From Synchiropus splendidus (Eukaryota > Chordata > Actinopteri > Syngnathiformes > Callionymidae), in the NCBI RefSeq assembly GCF_027744825.2, contig NC_071336.1:19898501-19962500 (forward strand): a stretch of DNA of 64,000 bases, read 5' to 3'. The position numbers were made by a program, and so were the translations under genes. The notes beneath the pieces are model-generated. The model searched no databases and was not told the DNA's origin. It saw only the letters and a list, made by a program, of their open reading frames with translations. This document shows positions 13,731-25,852 of the stretch, piece after piece; position 1 is the first letter of the stretch; every line of letters starts with the position of its first letter.

Positions 13731-14639
13731 ATACGTCAATATGACCAGGTCAAGTAAATTTTACAATAAAGTAATCGACTTTAATCATTAATAATAACTA
13801 CATTTCTAGAAAAATAACTATAACTCGTTTTAGTTCAATATACCGTAGGAACCATATACTTCTATTTTTTTCACCTTAGCAGTATAATGAAATTGATATT
13901 TTGTTGTGTGCCATTGTGCGTGCGCTTAAAATCATTAACGTAAGTTGCTTGAGCACTATCGTTGACATTTGCTGATATAAACACTTGAAAACTGTTATTT
14001 AAACAAACATGAATTCTTGAAAGTAGTGATGCAAGGACGGGATCCATAGTTTGTCCCAATGCTTTAATAATGAATAGAGAATAACTACACAGATTGTTCC
14101 TACTCCAAATAGAGATTATATATCCGTGAAAATATTGTGAAAAATGCTCTTTATTATTAATAGTATTTAACATTGCTGTTGCCAAAACGAAACACGACTA
14201 TGTGGCGTGTTGCGAGACACAAGGTAGTGGCCTTCAAATTATAAACGAGGCTATGGCCAGGTCAGTGAATGCATCACTCTCTCACATTTACTCGGGTACA
14301 AAATGACGTAGTGTGACAAGCATTTTATTTTGTTTCATTTTTATGTTTTCATAAAAATAATTAAACAATAATTACTATCATTTCATTTAATTATTAATTT
14401 ATATTTATATTATTAGTAGTATTATAACAACTTGGTATTATTAGATGTCAGGTGTTGCGCATTACGCATCAAAAACGCTTTCGAAACGTGCTGAACGACA
14501 CGTTTTCAAGCAAACAACGATCATTAGGAGAAAAAAACATTTTTCTTCACCGCAGCTCCACCTCTTGGCACGTGTTGTTGAAGGTGATGCGACTTTATTC
14601 AGATGAAATTAATGTAGACCTCGTGAAAAACAATGCCTG

Positions 14640-14830
14640 GCGCTATCTCGGGAGCTGAGGGGCCATCAGGGAAATTTAGGTGAAAGCCCTCCTTCTGTCG
14701 CAGCTCCGCAACCCGACAGACGCACTTTGACCCGGTATAATGGAGCGGTGGTCCCAAATTAATTAGCTGGCACCCTCGATTCACCCAGAATGATGTACGA
14801 TCGTCGTGTCTTGCTCCTTTAGATGGCAGG
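14640..14830. promoter_or_regulatory. Candidate MNX1 upstream enhancer block
   Basis: A compact block of balanced composition inside AT-rich DNA, about 1.1-1.3 kb upstream of MNX1. It contains AAATTAATTAGCTGG (a double homeodomain-type TAAT site) and the run ACTTTGACCCGG. It has no coding potential. The call rests on composition and motif density only. Confidence 0.3.
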
Positions 14831-15769
14831 ACATATACGAATTTGACAAAAATAACAAAACAATTAGATATGATAATCATTAACCAGAGTGTTAAAAAAA
14901 ACTCTTTACACTGCACTCGAATTCATAATGAAAGGTTTCTCTTTCTTTTTTAAAAATGACCGTTTTTCCTTTGCTTTTTCGAGTGAGTGTTCGAATATGA
15001 CATGGATGATTACTGGAGGACATGGCTTTACACTGTACAATGGAATAGATTCACGCTAGCATTACTGAAAAAAGTTTTCAGGTCGATGAAATATAGCATT
15101 TATAATTTGACATAATTATATAAGCCATTTAAATAAAGAAAGAAAACATTGTTGCTTGAAGCACGTGTCTGTGTCCTATACGTTTGAGTTTAACTTCTAA
15201 TTTCTAAAAATGACACTGTAACACACATTAGAAGCTGTAACAACAACACAATATTGGTCATTTTGAGCTTCATCGTGTTGATGAAGTATGAATGAATAAA
15301 TTAGACATCTTGGTCCAAATTAACTCCTCAATAATTTAATTTACCTGTGAACCCTGTGTTGCAGAGCATAACCACTAAACAAAGATAAAAAAAAGAGGTA
15401 AAAAAGTCACTATTTGTTGTTCAGCACATTATGTAATGTCTTTACTATATTATTACTATCACTATTTGTCTTTTGACAAATTTGATGTTTCTCAACTTAA
15501 ATATTTGCTCAAAGGGTTTCTGCGAATGAGGAGCATTATGAAATGCAATGCATGTTTTTTATGTGGTTGACACCCTTGAAAATATCCCACCCTTTTCTAT
15601 TAAAATTAGGATGCCAACAACCAGCTTTAGAAAATAAGTACAAATGTCAATTTCAATTTCAATTTTCACTGGTGAGGTAATGTGGGTAACCGCTGTCAAA
15701 ATAAGTGAAAATTAAGCACATTTTGTGACAAACGAGCAGTTTTTTCTTTGGTAATTGAAAAGTGGAACG

Positions 15770-15975
15770 GGATGAGGACAGAGATGTAATAGGCCCGCGG
15801 CTCCGGGTGACTTGGGTCTAATAAGCCACTTAAAGTTAATGGAAGAGGAGGTCAGGACGAGAATTATTGACACCCCGTTGCCCTTAACCTGTCTACCAAT
15901 AAAGCAGATTAGTTTTTGTCAATTCATCAGCTAACCACGCTCCGGGGACGTTTATTTGCTCTGGGGAAATCAACA
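15770..15975. promoter_or_regulatory. Candidate conserved non-coding block
   Basis: A block with GC-rich edges and dense TAAT/ATTA cores (CTAATAAGCC, AAGTTAATGG, GAATTATTGAC, CAGATTAG), plus CCACTTAAAG resembling an NKX-type site. It lies about 2.3 kb upstream of MNX1. It looks like a developmental enhancer, but conservation was not tested. Confidence 0.35.
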
Positions 15976-18169
15976 AGTCAGCGGGTACTTTTCAAGTAAA
16001 GTATTGCCATTTAATTGTGGACCTTGATGATCATGACCAATTACAGAATGATAACAGTGAGATTGATGTGGAGCGACAGAAGGGGGGTGGGAGAACAGAC
16101 GGGAGGAGTGGTTAGATCTGTTATTGTCAAGATTCAATCTCATTTCCTGAAAAATTAAATGAAGTGCATTTGAGCAATCATGATAATAAAGCAAAATACC
16201 CATGATTTCTAGCTCTAAACATTGTAATTCTATTGGAATTGAAACCTGCATTATGTTAAACTGTATTAGATGATGTTCAACTTTTGTCTCTCATTGGTTT
16301 ATGAGTGAGGATATAATTGGAGAATAAATTGAAAGGAGAGTCAGGCTGGCAGAACGGTGCTGCACTGTTCATGCAAAACATGAATGTGAAACATGAAACA
16401 AAAAAAAAACCTCACGAGATGTTCACTGAAAAAACACAATCCAACCTTCTTCTTTCCACTGATGATTCACTATGTACTTAATTATCGAGGGTTTGGTTCT
16501 CACATCACTTTTGGGTGTTTTCCTAAGTAATGGACTGGCCACAATTCAATACAGTCGACAACACTCGATTATTTAATTAGTTGCAGACACCATCATGAGT
16601 TGACAAGTCTTATCATCGTGAGCTGAAACATCAAAACTGTGGGAATGTTTCACATTGTACAGATCAAAGAATTGAAATGCAACATCTGCAACATATGTTC
16701 TATAGCATATTTTGCGCAATTAAAATGTAAAGCCAAAGTCTTTGCAACCATTTATCTATTATCCTATTTATCCTATTTTAATCACTATTCACAACACTAC
16801 AATAAGAAGAGTCTGTGAGTCGACCAATTGTTAAGATAGTCGACTATCAGAACGGTCCGTCACGATCAGCAGGTGTGTTATGACCGTGACTGAGAGGAGA
16901 CCAATATTGCACCCTCAACTTTGCAGGAAGTCAAATAAACTATTCCTGACATTCTACTGAACTATTCTCTGAGAGACTCGAGCTGTGTCACTTGTCAAAG
17001 GAAGTCATTATAACCATTGGGAATGACTATTCACTACTAAAGCTTCAGCATTTACGCAGTTTATTTTCTGACAGTGTTTAGCTCAAGCACAGATGGATTG
17101 ATTGTTCAGTGCAGTTTCTGAATTAACAAAAGGCCAGCTGATACATAACATAATTCTATAGTTTCTCAATGAATCCAACCAAACTTTAATCACAGCAGAG
17201 GTGCCACCAGGGTGAATTGATGACAGAGAATTTTTCAAACGCTCAGCAACTGTTCAGACTCAAGGCTTACAAAATTAAGTTTCATTACAAGAAGGAAACG
17301 CTTGTAGAAAGTTTGCTGCATATACAGTACAGAAGCTTATGTACCTGCAGTACAAGCACAAACAGCAATTATGCATAGACGCAAGAACTCATTTGTATGA
17401 GAGTGGTTTTCTGAAGACCCATTCAGCAAAATGACCTGGGAGGGCGGACCATTGCTGCTGCTGCTGGGCAAGAAGGACGTACAGTAGATTAATAAAACAT
17501 TTTATGATCCTATGTGTTCAAACTTCCATTCGTTTTATGTAGCTGCTGTAAACAGAGAGAGAGAGATAGCGTGCGAGGAAGAGAGAGTTCATGTGAGAGT
17601 TTATTAAAACATTTTTTCATGTACAACTGATATATCACTTACCGACCAGAATCTTGCCTTTATTGTGCTCCACTTTCTCTTTGACTGGGTGAAATAACAA
17701 AAAGTGCTACGGGTCAGGTTCTCTCCAGATTTCTCCCTTCATGTTTTTTCTATTAATATTTAATACTTATTATAAACCAATTTATATTCCACTTTTTTTT
17801 GGGAGTTTCTAGGGTATTGACACTAAGTTACATGAAAACATATCTGACAATACAGTACCTATTCTTAATTCTTTGCTTAATAGATGAATGAAGTCACACG
17901 GTACATTTCCTTAAGTTTGAATGCTCCCAATCTGGGACTGATTCTCTCTTTATTGTAACTGCGTCGCCTATTCCAATGTAATGCAACATGCCTCAACAAA
18001 GTATGGTTAGAATTTTTCTTCGATGGAAAGATGTGCGTATTTGTTTATTATTAACAATATTGACTTGAGACAGCATCAGACTTTGTTTACCAGACAAAAG
18101 TAGCTCAGTTAATGAACCGCTGAGAAAGAGAGAATCCATCAGTACAATTGATCATATATAGGCCATAAT

Positions 18170-18570
18170 TTTGGGTTCAGTCCATAAACAAAAGGATTTT
18201 CATCAGCTGCCGGTGGTTACGATAACAACAGCATTTCTGCGCAGGCATCTTGTCCCGACCACCAGTTTTAATTTCATTAAGGGCTCCAGCATGAATATTT
18301 CTATTAAAGTAGCAGTGAAATATGGAGCCATTTCCTATTGGCCTTCACCAATCACACAGATTTATCACCTCTTTTCATCACATCTGAGGAGGAGAGAAAA
18401 TTAATACGGAGCCCCTGGATAAAAGAGGCAAACCCTAAAACGCTGCTCTTTCCTGAAAGCTGTTAATTTCCACCGTAATTACTTTCACAATTAACTAAAA
18501 TACAAATCATAGTGACAAATTGGAATAGTTTATATATTAATTACCACCGGCAAATGTGTTCATTATGAAA
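18170..18570. promoter_or_regulatory. Candidate conserved non-coding block
   Basis: About 400 bases rich in ATTA/TAAT cores (TTTCATTAAGG, TCTATTAAAG, AAATTAATACGG, CGTAATTAC), with an inverted CCAAT pair (CTATTGGCC and ACCAATCAC) about 10 bases apart. The composition differs from the AT-rich flanks. No open frame of interest. It lies between MNX1 and UBE3C and could serve either. Confidence 0.35.
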
Positions 18571-19122
18571 CAGCCAGAGGGACCTGGCTGTGCTGTCTCC
18601 TTTAATGCACTAAATTCAGGTGAATCCAAGAATGGACTCAGCAGCTGACACTTTGAGCACTTGAAACATATTGTACTTCAAGCTAAACATGACTTGCTGT
18701 TTGTAAGAATAAATATTATTCAGACAAGATAAGATATTAATACTATATTTTATAATCATATCATATGAATATTATTAAGACAAAGAGATTTTTACTGCAA
18801 CAATTTAATGCAAGTACTACAATATAACCTCTAATCTATTATTATTATTGTATTATTATAGTCAAAGAAGCAGGCAGCTCAAGTAGCGTGACGACCGTTT
18901 ATTCAAACTTGAACCAGTAAACTGAGCGAGAGTCATTTGCATCACTCATCCTTTCAATCATGGTCTGAACATTTAACATTACTGTAACCCTAAATTACCG
19001 TTCAAATTAACTAACTACTACAACACTTTTCTATTGCTTTACCTAAATTAAACACTAACATTTACACAACAAGTTCACTACCCACGGTCCTTTGTGACAC
19101 ATTTCACCCAGGTCGCTACACT

Positions 19123-19125
<3 letters not shown>

Positions 19126-19179
<54 letters not shown>

Positions 19180-19279
19180 GTAATAATAGTAATAATAATA
19201 ACACTAATAACTGGTGAAACTATGGTAATACTAATACTAATGCTAATGCTAATGCTAATGCTAATAATACCAATAATAG
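19126..19279. repeat. (AAT)n microsatellite followed by a (GCTAAT)n-like run
   Basis: About 75 bases of near-perfect trinucleotide repeat (19126-19200), then a mixed segment and four units of GCTAAT at about 19241-19265. It lies just upstream of the UBE3C promoter. Confidence 0.95.
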
Positions 19280-19299
19280 GGTCTCTTTCTTAAAAGCGG

Positions 19300-19556
19300 A
19301 AAAGTGAGAGATTATGAGTTGCTTCTTGGTTCTCCTCTTCGAGCTCGGGGGCGGGCCAGTCTTCAATATTGAATGTTGAGTGACGTGTCTTTTGTCCAAT
19401 CAGCAAGTCCGTTGTACAGGAAGCGGAATCAGTTAACTTGACTGTTCTCTGTTGTTTTGACTTTTGGAGAGGAGAGGAGAATTCGGTTTCACGTTTGGAT
19501 TTAAGTAAAATCACCTAGTATTTTTGTGTATTGACGACACGTTTAACAATTCTAAG
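19300..19556 (+). promoter_or_regulatory. UBE3C: UBE3C promoter and non-coding exon 1
   Basis: The segment has a GC box (GGGGGCGGGCC around 19347-19357), a 12-base palindrome TTCAATATTGAA at 19362-19373, TGACGT at 19381-19386 and a CCAAT box at 19396-19400. A donor GTAATC follows AAG at 19554-19556, which would end a short untranslated exon. The next exon begins at 20013 after a good acceptor and contains the start codon. The transcription start is probably around 19410-19480. Confidence 0.55.
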
Positions 19557-20057
19557 GTAATCGATTGTATAATTTGTTGACTTGATGGATGAATAGTAAT
19601 AGGTTAGCCTGTCTAACTGCTACGCTTACCTGCTAACAAGCTACAGTGCTAACATCAATAAAATGTTCACTCTCTTGCTGTTCGGAGCGATTTAAGTCTA
19701 ACGGCATATATAAACACAGTCTTAAGTATGATGTCTGTTGTTGTAACCACGTACAAACAGTGAAAGGCAGTGCTTGGTGGCTGACATTTGCTGAGTCATA
19801 AGCTAGCTAATACAACCGGCAAGCTAACCATTGTTACTAACAAAATGAAGCTAATACGCGTTGTCGTATATTCCTGTTATAAAGGAACACATGGTATTTA
19901 AGAGTACTTTACACCCGTGGTTATATTCGTAGATTAGCAATCGCTGTTTTGTTATGTCGTCAGTACTTTTTGAGTCTCATTACAATGCGTTTTATTTTAC
20001 TTTGACTTTCAGACTTCAGTGTCTTGTTCCAAACCAGTCAATGGGAAGGATCTGAAA

Positions 20058-23000
20058 ATGTTCAGCTTTGAAGGAGAGTTCAAGACAAGACCCAAGGTGT
20101 CACTTGGAGGAGCAAGTAAAAAGGTCAGTAGATATCATTGCGTCATGAACTGCGAGTGAAATGTATAAAAACACGCAAGTAAATGAGACTGTTCTCATAA
20201 GCAAGCTATTATCATTAATGTAGAATATCACAAATATTTTCTACAAGCCATGGGCTGTAGAAATGCCTGCACAATCACCCAGAGATTGAGTTGAAGATCA
20301 AAATGTGATCAGTTGTATTGCGTGACCAGAGACAAGCTTAAATTAAATCTCATTTATGCACATCAGCTCTTTTGCTTATTGTGGCTTCATTGTCAATGAA
20401 AGTTCAGAGTCATTGAAAGAGTGTCTGGAACATCCACCTATATCACATGTAAGAACCAGTATAATGTGAATCAAGGTCTATAAGGAAAACTTAACAGTGC
20501 CTAATTCCTTATGAAGAAGCTTCTCTTTCTTTCTCTGCCATTTCTCAGGAGGAGAAAGCTTCTCTTCTGCACCGCACACAAGAAGAAAGACGAAAAAGAG
20601 AGGTAATGAAAACTGTATTCACTATAGTTCTCTGAATGTGGATTTTGATTATTTGTAAAGCCAGTAATTGAAAGTTAATGTTATGACAGTTATGACATTG
20701 TTCCTGTATGGAAATGCAATAACAATCTCCATATTGTTGGACAGTTTTGTCCGTCTACAAACATTGAAGATCAATTATTTCTTGAAATCACAGACTGAAT
20801 GTTTTACTAATAAGTACATATTCACCCTGGACTAAATTTAATATCCGACAATGAACTTTTTTTTTTTTTTTTACTACACAGGATGAAAGGAAACGTCTCA
20901 AGAATGCCATCATTATCCAGTCGTACGTTCGGGGTTACCAAGACTTGAAACGACAGGTGTGTTTTGTTGAAACATTTAAAATTGATGGAATGCTTCTGAA
21001 TTCATCTTTGCATGTAGTGTTTTAGTGTAATAGTTGTTTATTCTAGGATGATGCTACAAAAGGTTAAGATGTTAAAGGTATTATTTTTGTGCTTGCGTCA
21101 TTGCTGTGAGGATTTTTAAGAACAGCCAACTACATAAATGAAAACTCTAAAACCAAAGCAATGTGTGTTTATTGAGGTCACATCTTTCCTTTTTTTCTTA
21201 GTACTCCTTGCAAAGGGCAAAGTTTGATGAGGGGGTCAGCCAAGCCAGTCAACACGTTTTGGATGGTCCAGCCCTTAGTCTCTTATCAAGGCAACTTATA
21301 TTTTTCTACAGACAGAGTGTGGATACATATCGATTGGTAAGAATAAATGAATATCTACTGCACAGGCCAATGGTTTGGACACACCTCTCATCGTTTTCTT
21401 AATTTTCATGACTATTTATATTTTAGCTTATCACTGATGGCATCAAAGATTTGAATGAACACATATTGAATTATGTAAGTCAGTCAAGCAAATGGTGGCG
21501 ACTTTCATTTATCTAAACTATAAAACATATCTTGAGTTGTTCAGCATTTGATGTCTTCAATATGTATCTATAATGTAGTAAGTAGTAAAAATAAAGAAAA
21601 AAAACCCGCTGAATCAGGTGTGTTCAAACTCTTTGTCTGTACTTGTGTGGTTCAGGACACATAACTGTCAAAAATGTGTGCATTTACTTAAATATTGTCA
21701 TTCTCTGTTTTTGAAGATATGGCTATGTCAGAACATGGTGAAATACAATAGCCAGTTTGTGAAGCTCCTGGTTGGGCCACAGAGACAGACATGCATGTTT
21801 CAAATCCGAAGGATCTTGGGATTTTGCTGCAGGTAAAGAGCAGCTCAGTGAAAGATACAAGAATTTGCTGCTCATGCAATACACAAAGTAAGGTTGCAGA
21901 GGGGTCAATAACCCTGAATGTCTTTTCTTTGCTCTGTACTATAGGCTTCTGCAGAACTGCAATGATGACAGCTTCAATATTGCAGTTCCTTTGCGGATGG
22001 TAGAAATATTTTCTTCGGAGAAGACGTATCTTCCTTTTATTTCAGATACAAACAATGTAGCGTCACTACTTGAGCAGATTTTGCACTACGTGGTACAGAA
22101 AGGTACGTTCACAGGTTCCTTTTTTCTGTAATTTTTTTTTCATATATAACCCATTTATTGTTTCAGTTCTGTTTTGAGTTTACTGATTTTGTTTTATAGG
22201 TTACTACAGGTCGTTGTATGTTATGGTGAATCACAGACTCCCTTCGAGTTTGGAGTACACAGATGCACCCTCTATTCCTATGGCCAACACTTTGTTGGAG
22301 AACATCCTCAAACCTTTGCACTTTACCTACTCCTCCTGCACAAAAGGCGCAAGGTATGGCTGTCGTGCAAACTTGAAGAATGTGATATCTTTTTTGTTTC
22401 TTTACATACTTATTGTTTGTGTATTTCTTGTCCGATTGAACCTTTTGATGGATTAGCAGGGAGTACCAACTCCCTGCTTAGCTCTTATATTAGACCCACA
22501 TGGAAATGCACATTTTGTTATCTGATCACTTTCTGTGTTGGTTACATAAAAGTGCTCTGTGAAGATGGAGTCATTTCTGCCATCCATTGCAATTCACTGA
22601 AAACAATAGAAAATTATATACGACATCTGCCCGGACTTAGAGACACTCTATTGCTCTAGCAACAAATAAGAGTCACCCACTGAACTACTGCCAATCCTTA
22701 GAGACATGAGTGAGTGGAACAAGTGTTTCTGATGTTTCAAGTGTTCTGAGCCACTGTGGTCACCTGATTCATGCTCCATTTGACACCAAATTCACAAGTT
22801 CCATAACTTCTTGTTATCTTGTGGTTTTTGCAGTCTCCCCACATTTACATACCGTAGATACATTGCAATGTATGTTTTCTATGACATGAGCTGTGTAGTG
22901 TTTTGTAACAGTTATTAGTTATTGATCTATCAAAAAAAGAGATTTCCAAAATAAATTAAGGTAAGTCCACATTCCGAATATATGCAATATGGTGTTGGGG

Positions 23001-25804
23001 AAAATTTAAAGAAACATTAATTTAACACATTTGTAGTTGCATCTAAATCAGTGTGCATGCAGTAATTGCTCTACTGACCAATTTACAGCTGGCTGTAAAA
23101 GTTTCCCTGACTTTCCTGCTGCTAAATAACCGAATATCAGGATATTTACACTCTGTTTGGGATTTTCAAACACCTGTTTTTTACTTCCACGGGCTGAAGC
23201 AACTTGTGTACACAGTGACTGACAGCTAATTATCTGAGTCGGCTCACCAGATGTGGGTTGAACAAAGCAACGTTGTTTGGGAAGACAATATTGAATTGCT
23301 CAATGAACAGAAACAGCTCAAGAGGAGATCATAAAATCTATGTCTCTGTGTTACTATCTCTATTTATGCTATTGTATTTATTTATCTTGTGTATGTTTTT
23401 ATTTCTTTAGGCAGTTTGTATTCGCAGCTTTCACTGAGGAGTTCATCTCGGCGCCGTTCACAGATCAGATCTTTCATTTTTTTATTCCGGCGCTGTCGGA
23501 CCCACATCTTTCATTCCCATTTGAGGCCTTCCTGAGCTCCCTCCAAACCACCATTGGCGCCTCTTCAGTTGCACAAAGTCAGGCACCATGGCTCTTTTAC
23601 TTTGTCCTCTCTGTTGGAGAGAACTGTCTAGGTACATTGCACTTATTCTTTTGCATTCTCGGGTATTCTTACTGTGTGTTTCAACACAACTGATCTTGAG
23701 CATGTGTGTTTATAGGCTCACTGTCAGAGGAAGGTCTGCTGTTGTACCTGCATGCTTTGCAATCATTGTTACCAATGCTGCCAGTGTCTGAGAGCAGCAG
23801 TAGAACTGAGGTGGGCAGCGACTCAGAAGATGAAGATGACATCACTGATATTCAGCCACCAAACATGCAGGTAAACCACATTTATATATTTACAGGTATA
23901 AAATGTTTTAAAACCACTAACATAGGCGAATCACACTACGTAATGGTAAAGTGAACATTCTGTCGTATTCATTGTAATAAATCATAAATCTAGCACCAAA
24001 CACAATCCACAGAACACTAAAATTCAGTGAATTATGAAGAAGATATTGACATTGTAGCAACTAAATTGTTGATCTAATTCTCTTTTAGTAATCTTGTGCA
24101 CCTTTTTCCCCTGCATTTGTCTTCCATGTGCCATTATCAGATAATCTTTAAGATCAAACGTTTTGTATATTCCTGTGAATATATATATAGACTATTTTTG
24201 ACACCACATCTTTCACGTAATGCCAAATGTTTTAGTCATTATCTGAAGCATCTTTGGTTGTGACAGTGAGACACCATTCATCACTGTTGATGATGTGTTA
24301 TTTGTTTTTAAAGGAAGACCGACGTATTTCTGTACAGCTTGTGACAGAAGAATGTGTCCGAAAACTGGACACCAAACAGCAAACCAACACTCTTCTTCAC
24401 TTGGTTTGGAGGGATTCGGCCAGTGAAGAAGTGTTCACCATGATGGCGTCTATTTGCCACACACTCATGGTTCAGCATCGTCTCATGGTGCCAAAGGTCA
24501 GGTAGGTGGAGTTCAAAAACCTTTTCAGCCAATGACTACAAGAAAATGTGATTTGTTTTGTCTTAAGATTATTCTCGATTGTTCACCCATCCATCGATAA
24601 AGAAAAATGTGTTTGTGCATTGTAAGCAGTAATGTAAATAACAGTCAAGCAAGGCAGGCAGTTATCTGTGGCCGGCACCCATCTGCGTTTACTACCGGCA
24701 AAGGAAGCGGGGACGTCAGGGAAACTGTCAGCTCGGGATGTAGACAATTACCCCTGCTCAGGTTGATTACATTAGGCCCATGATGTCAAGAGGTGCTGTG
24801 TAGGGGGAGGTGGATGCTGCATTGACTGACGTTGTGTTATCTGAGAGTACTCTTAATTGACAGTCAACTTGGTACAGCTAATTATAAGTAAAAGCCATTT
24901 GATTTGTAAGTGTGGTTCGGGTTATCAGTATGTACGGAGGAAAATAACAAACGTTACATTTGGTTATCAGTTTTGCTACCGGTGGTGTTTAGATCTTGAC
25001 AGTGGTCTGCTTGAAACTAGCGCTTCTGTATTTGAGTGCTGTACAGCTTGTAATTGTGCTATCAAATGTTTGATGAGAATTTCAAAGAATTTAAAGTATA
25101 CTCCCTAATCCCTTTAATTTTACTGCATCCTCCTTCCCCACGCTTTTACCATAAATCCTGCCCTTCGTCTTCCATCATTATTGGATATCTGTACAAAATA
25201 ATTAGCTCACTGAGAAAGATTAATTACGGTTGGAGTGGACGGGATAGCTTTACAAGAGGCTAAGGGGAGCAAATTGCATCCTGGCCTGATTTACGATCCT
25301 TATAGCAAAAAAAAAAGAGGCTTGCCAGTTGTACAGCCAACAAAGCACACCACGTTTTTTTTTTTTTTAATAAATAAGTAAAATCTTCCATAAAGCTGCA
25401 CTCAAGCTTTTCATTAGATTTCATTGTAAAAGCAAAATGGCTGTTTTTAGTCATTATTTATTTTATCATTTAGTTATTATGGTATGTTTGATTGTTGACA
25501 TTAAATATTTGATAGTTTGAACAAATATCGCCATTGGCCTTTACGTCGATAAATGTACGCAGATGTGGTGTCGTGCTTCTTTTATTTTGAATGTAAATTC
25601 TAGTCGTCCTAAGATTGTGAAATAAAATTGTATTTGGGTATCCAATATGAGCTGCACCAGACTGAATACTTTAAATTCTTCACATATATGCTTTTGTTAC
25701 TGTAGAATGAAACGTTCCGAGTATGATTCATCAAGCTGTGTTTCACACGTACACACACAATGACACGCACACGCGCACACACACACGTACGCACACACAC
25801 ACGT

Positions 25805-25852
<48 letters not shown>

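Larger units (their letters stand above)
13731..19125. other. MNX1-UBE3C intergenic region (divergent genes)
   Basis: No protein-coding exon was found in 5.4 kb between these two divergent genes. Most of it is AT-rich filler, including the A/T-heavy 14300-14450. Three blocks stand out as possible enhancers: 14640-14830, 15770-15975 and 18170-18570. A short GA-rich run lies at about 17555-17590. Confidence 0.5.

Noticed and set aside
16837..16848. 12-base palindrome ATAGTCGACTAT
   Set aside because: Short palindromes are expected by chance in 64 kb, and nothing nearby gives it a role.
22174..22659. 161-codon frame overlapping UBE3C exon 7
   Set aside because: It is an out-of-frame reading of the exon running into intron; the UBE3C frame is fixed by homology.
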